Assembly: GCA_964614415.1 (NCBI GenBank)
Contig: CAZTLE010000204.1
Coordinates: 1 to 6,984 of the forward strand
Reading direction: 5' to 3'
DNA from: CAZTLE01 sp964614415
GTDB taxonomy: Bacteria > Bacteroidota > Bacteroidia > Flavobacteriales > Flavobacteriaceae
DNA: 6,984 bases
Position 1 is the stretch's first letter. Each line of letters opens with the position of its first letter. This document shows, piece by piece, positions 4,873-6,984 of this stretch. Below the pieces are notes generated by a model. That model searched no databases. It was not told the DNA's origin and saw nothing but the letters and a program-made list of their open reading frames with translations. Position numbers and translations under genes: made by a program.

Positions 4873-4909
4873 GTTAAACAAAATAGGCCCAAAAGCAATT
4901 TTGTTTAAC
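4873..4909. repeat. Perfect 12-bp inverted repeat
   Basis: GTTAAACAAAAT (4873-4884) and ATTTTGTTTAAC (4898-4909) are exact reverse complements around a 13-nt loop (AGGCCCAAAAGCA). Neither strand has a T-run after it, so it is not a standard terminator. It could be an RNA hairpin or a palindromic binding site. Confidence 0.75.
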
Positions 4910-4935
4910 CCGAAAACAGCACAAAGACGAGGGAG

Positions 4936-4975
4936 AAAATCGCGGTATAATGCAGTGATAACGCGATTTTTGTTT
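4936..4975 (+). terminator. Rho-independent terminator, possibly bidirectional
   Basis: AAAATCGCG (4936-4944) pairs with CGCGATTTT (4962-4970) around 17 nt, followed on the plus strand by a T-rich tract. On the minus strand the stem ends in TTTT, so it could also stop transcripts coming from riboflavin synthase. No plus-strand gene lies upstream of it within about 670 bp. Confidence 0.65.
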
Positions 4976-5002
4976 GTTGTTTAAAAAAAATTATTACATT
5001 AG
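4973..5002 (+). promoter_or_regulatory. Probable promoter of the small sorted protein
   Basis: TTTG (4973-4976), 18 bp, then TACATTAG (4995-5002), one base off TAnnTTTG. The predicted start would be within a few bases of the ATG at 5012, giving an almost leaderless transcript. It partly overlaps the preceding terminator tail. Confidence 0.45.
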
Positions 5003-5011
5003 ACCCAGAAT

Positions 5012-5236
5012 ATGCGACCCCAAATCGTAATAAAACTTACCTCGGTACTATGTTTTTTTACAAGTACCGCTATGCTTGGTCAGTCAGACGGCGGTGGCTC
5101 AGGCCCACCACCTCCTACAGGTCCCCCGCCGGAATTACCCATCGACTCAGGTATGGGTTTTTTATTGGCCCTGGGTATACTCTACGGAATCTACATTACA
5201 GTGAAAAGACTACGATCTAAAGCGCATCACGCATAA
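5012..5236 (+). CDS. Secreted microprotein with a PID-type C-terminal sorting signal
   Basis: The 74-aa protein has an N-terminal signal peptide (basic start, hydrophobic core to about residue 23, probable cleavage near MLGQ), a glycine/proline stretch (DGGGSGPPPPTGPPPE, 26-41), LPIDSGMG (42-49), a hydrophobic helix (about 48-64) and a basic tail (KRLRSK). The PID-hydrophobic helix-basic order resembles the short C-terminal protein-sorting signals of flavobacterial proteins (PID-CTERM, analogous to PEP-CTERM/exosortase signals). Little else is left, so the mature product would be a very short proline-rich peptide at the cell envelope. Its function is unknown. It has no Shine-Dalgarno sequence. 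The last 20 bases overlap the convergent riboflavin synthase gene. Confidence 0.75.
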   Translation: MRPQIVIKLTSVLCFFTSTAMLGQSDGGGSGPPPPTGPPPELPIDSGMGFLLALGILYGIYITVKRLRSKAHHA

Positions 5237-5807
5237 GACGCGACACGTATTTTCCTACAACATCAAATTCTAAGTTAACCGTATCTCCTGGCGAGAGCCT
5301 GCTGAAATTGGTATGCTCATAGGTGTAGGGAATGATCGCTACGCTAAAGGAATGATCACCGGAATTGACCACCGTGAGACTCACGCCGTTTACTGTCACA
5401 GAGCCCTTTTCGATCGTGATGTTGTTCAACGCCGGATCGTATTCAAACGTATAATACCAACTCCCGTCACTCTCACGAACTTCAGTACATTGAGCCGTCT
5501 GATCCACATGCCCCTGCACAATGTGGCCGTCCAAACGGTCGCCCAGTTTCATGGCCCGCTCCAGGTTTACACTGTCACCCACGGCCAGCTCCCCAAGATT
5601 GCTTTTGTCCAGAGTTTCCTGTATGGCTGTGACCACATACGCGTCTTCCTGCAGGGATACCACAGTTAAACATACTCCGTTGTGCGAGACGCTCTGATCG
5701 ATAGACAGCTCGGGCGCCAGCGCACTTTTAATCTCCAGGTGAATATTACCTCCTTCGGGCGTGATGGACAATACTTCGCCAAGGGCTTCAATAATTCCTG
5801 TAAACAT
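5217..5807 (-). CDS. ribE: Riboflavin synthase
   Basis: This 196-aa enzyme converts two molecules of 6,7-dimethyl-8-ribityllumazine into riboflavin and a pyrimidinedione, the last step of riboflavin synthesis. It shows the typical internal duplication: lumazine-binding barrel 1 (residues 1 to about 97, from MFTGIIEALGEV, with SHNGVCLTVV at 41-50) and barrel 2 (about 98-190, with VNGVSLTVV at 139-147), joined by GGHxxxGH-like DGHIVQGHVD (93-102). The C-terminal helix (VVGKYVSRLM) forms the trimer contact in relatives. The start at 5807 is fixed by the MFTGI terminus; the frame stays open further upstream, but that part is antisense to pdxA. No FMN-riboswitch-like leader is visible, and the leader would be only about 20 nt. 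It is convergent and overlapping with the small gene at 5012 and divergent from pdxA. Confidence 0.96.
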   Translation of the reverse strand: MFTGIIEALGEVLSITPEGGNIHLEIKSALAPELSIDQSVSHNGVCLTVVSLQEDAYVVTAIQETLDKSNLGELAVGDSVNLERAMKLGDRLDGHIVQGHVDQTAQCTEVRESDGSWYYTFEYDPALNNITIEKGSVTVNGVSLTVVNSGDHSFSVAIIPYTYEHTNFSRLSPGDTVNLEFDVVGKYVSRLMRDAL

Positions 5808-5819
5808 ATTGGAATTGGT

Positions 5820-5827
5820 TACATTTG
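5820..5827 (+). promoter_or_regulatory. -7 box of pdxA
   Basis: TACATTTG is an exact TAnnTTTG on the plus strand. It predicts a start near 5833 and a leader of about 29 nt before the GTG at 5862. The -33 region would lie inside the first codons of riboflavin synthase, and no clear TTG is at ideal spacing. Confidence 0.6.
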
Positions 5828-5832
5828 TAGCG

Positions 5833-5840
5833 CAAAAATA
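5833..5840 (-). promoter_or_regulatory. -7 box of riboflavin synthase
   Basis: On the minus strand this reads TATTTTTG, an exact TAnnTTTG, giving a leader of about 20 nt. It lies only 5 bp from the pdxA box on the opposite strand, so the two polymerase binding sites overlap. Confidence 0.55.
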
Positions 5841-5861
5841 ACAATTAAAAAAGGGATATAC

Positions 5862-6932
5862 GTGAGTCCGGCCAAGCAGAGAAAAACGATAGTAGGAATT
5901 TCGGTGGGTGACCTCAACGGAATAGGTAGCGAGATCGTTCTGAAGACATTTCAGGATAGTCGCATGCTGGACTTTTGCACCCCGGTGATCTTTGCTTCGG
6001 TCAAGCTTATGTCCTACTTCAAACGACAGTATGGTATCGAGATGAATCTGTACGGTATCGATTCCATAGACAAGGTGGTCCATAAAAAAGTGAATGTGCT
6101 GAATGTGTGGAAAGAGCCGGTCACTATTGAATTTGGAAAAGAGGATCCGAAAATCGGGGAGTACGCAGTAAAGTCGCTGGAGGCTGCCGTGACGGCATTG
6201 AAGCAACAAAAAATTGACATACTGGTTACGGCACCGATCAACAAATCCAACGTACAGTCCGAAACTTTTACCTTTCCCGGTCATACCGATTACCTGGCGA
6301 AAGAGCTGGAAGGGGATAGTCTGATGCTAATGATATCCGGGGCGTTGCGCGTAGGTCTGCTAACGGATCATGTTGCCGTGAAAGACGTTTCTGAAAATAT
6401 TACTTCCGAAGTGATCGAAAAAAAGATCAATACGGTACATAAGGCGCTCGTTCAGGACTTCGGAATTGACAAGCCAAAAATTGCCGTGTTAGGGATTAAC
6501 CCCCACAACGGAGACCAGGGGGTCATCGGGACAGAAGACGATGAGGTAATGAAGCCCACATTGGAGCATATCCGTAAGGAAGGTAAGCTGGTATTCGGGC
6601 CCTATGCGGGTGACAGTTTCTTCGGCTCGGGGAATTACCACAACTTCGACGCCGTGATCGCCTCCTATCACGATCAGGGGCTCATTCCGTTCAAAACGCT
6701 GTCCTTTGGTTCCGGTGTGAACTACACGGCAGGGCTTAATCGCGTGCGAACGTCTCCGGACCACGGAACTGCATACGATGTGGCCGGAAAGAATGTAGCC
6801 AACTATGACTCCTTTAAAGAAGCGGTTTTTGAGGGAATCCGAATTTTTAAGAAACGAGCCGAATACCTCGAGATATCCAGGGATCCGTTGCAAACGAATC
6901 GCAAGAGGCCCACTACTAAAAAGAATTCTTAA
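5862..6932 (+). CDS. pdxA: 4-hydroxythreonine-4-phosphate dehydrogenase
   Basis: PdxA oxidises 4-phosphohydroxy-L-threonine with NAD+ in the DXP-dependent route to pyridoxal phosphate; the product then goes to PdxJ. The protein has 356 residues from the chosen start. Metal ligands are visible as His170 (LLTDHVAV), His215 (NPHNGDQG) and His270 (SYHDQGLIPFK), aligning with His166, His211 and His266 of the E. coli enzyme. Also present are GDLNGIGSE (16-24), TAPINKSN (123-130), FPGHTDYL with substrate-side His141, and RTSPDHGTAYDVAG (296-309). The start is GTG 5862, preceded by AAGGGA at a suitable distance. No in-frame ATG lies between the promoter and the conserved TIVGISVGD; the longer open frame upstream is antisense to riboflavin synthase. 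The basic C-terminal tail (NRKRPTTKKNS) is slightly longer than in E. coli. Confidence 0.96.
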   Translation: MSPAKQRKTIVGISVGDLNGIGSEIVLKTFQDSRMLDFCTPVIFASVKLMSYFKRQYGIEMNLYGIDSIDKVVHKKVNVLNVWKEPVTIEFGKEDPKIGEYAVKSLEAAVTALKQQKIDILVTAPINKSNVQSETFTFPGHTDYLAKELEGDSLMLMISGALRVGLLTDHVAVKDVSENITSEVIEKKINTVHKALVQDFGIDKPKIAVLGINPHNGDQGVIGTEDDEVMKPTLEHIRKEGKLVFGPYAGDSFFGSGNYHNFDAVIASYHDQGLIPFKTLSFGSGVNYTAGLNRVRTSPDHGTAYDVAGKNVANYDSFKEAVFEGIRIFKKRAEYLEISRDPLQTNRKRPTTKKNS

Positions 6933-6959
6933 AAACGCCGGGCTATTCAAATTATTTTT

Positions 6960-6967
6960 TAAATTTG
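6960..6967 (+). promoter_or_regulatory. -7 box for a gene beyond the right edge
   Basis: TAAATTTG is an exact TAnnTTTG, 27 bp after the pdxA stop. It should drive the next plus-strand gene; in flavobacteria this position is often a DUF177 protein with rpmF and fabH, but that lies outside the window. Confidence 0.5.
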
Positions 6968-6984
6968 CACCCGCCTAAGCCGAA

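Noticed and set aside
5682..5861. Upstream extension of pdxA from an ATG at 5682
   Set aside because: That stretch is antisense to the riboflavin synthase coding region and precedes the pdxA promoter box; GTG 5862 with AAGGGA fits better.
5808..5861. FMN riboswitch before riboflavin synthase
   Set aside because: The leader is only about 20 nt and none of the conserved RFN-element sequence is present.
5808..6284. Upstream extension of riboflavin synthase giving a 355-aa protein
   Set aside because: The extra residues are antisense to pdxA, and the conserved riboflavin synthase N-terminus MFTGII starts at 5807, after a promoter box.

Overview
The window looks like a Bacteroidota chromosome, most likely Flavobacteriaceae. 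The grounds are repeated promoter -7 boxes of the Bacteroidota type (TAnnTTTG), almost no Shine-Dalgarno sequences, the gene neighbourhoods rbfA/FtsX-like permease/methylmalonyl-CoA epimerase and riboflavin synthase/pdxA, and a small surface protein with a PID-type C-terminal sorting signal. The family assignment is inferred from these features, not from a database search.

Layout. Positions 1-156 hold the broken end of a PolA-type 5'-3' exonuclease reading frame that does not look flavobacterial and stops abruptly against the permease gene. From 153 to 1749, on the minus strand, lie rbfA and an FtsX/LolE-like permease with a 1-nt gap. A divergent promoter pair separates rbfA from the methylmalonyl-CoA epimerase gene (1848-2267). 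From 2268 to 3061 there is an unusual tRNA locus: a strong promoter, two partial copies of a tRNA 5' region, a small GIY-YIG nuclease gene, one intact CAT-anticodon tRNA, its terminator, and two decayed tandem units that each carry a tRNA 3' end and a terminator. Two families of short palindromic repeats sit inside the tRNA copies.

From 3062 to 5011 is an AT-rich accessory stretch. It holds an orphan promoter box, an unrecognised minus-strand membrane protein (3266-4339), and about 670 bp with no convincing gene but with a strong inverted repeat and a terminator hairpin. From 5012 to 5236 is a 74-aa secreted/anchored microprotein that overlaps the 3' end of riboflavin synthase (5217-5807, minus). 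Riboflavin synthase and pdxA (5862-6932) diverge from nearly superimposed promoters. The window ends in another promoter for an operon outside it.

The housekeeping genes cover ribosome maturation (rbfA), envelope transport, propionyl-CoA/methylmalonyl-CoA metabolism, and riboflavin and vitamin B6 synthesis. They are ordinary. The part that stands out is the tRNA/GIY-YIG locus. Its nuclease gene lies between a repeated tRNA 5' half and the intact tRNA, the repeat ends inside the anticodon loop, and the nuclease's last residues are encoded by the tRNA itself. This is what a tRNA-targeting, homing-like element would leave behind, although the sequence alone cannot prove mobility.
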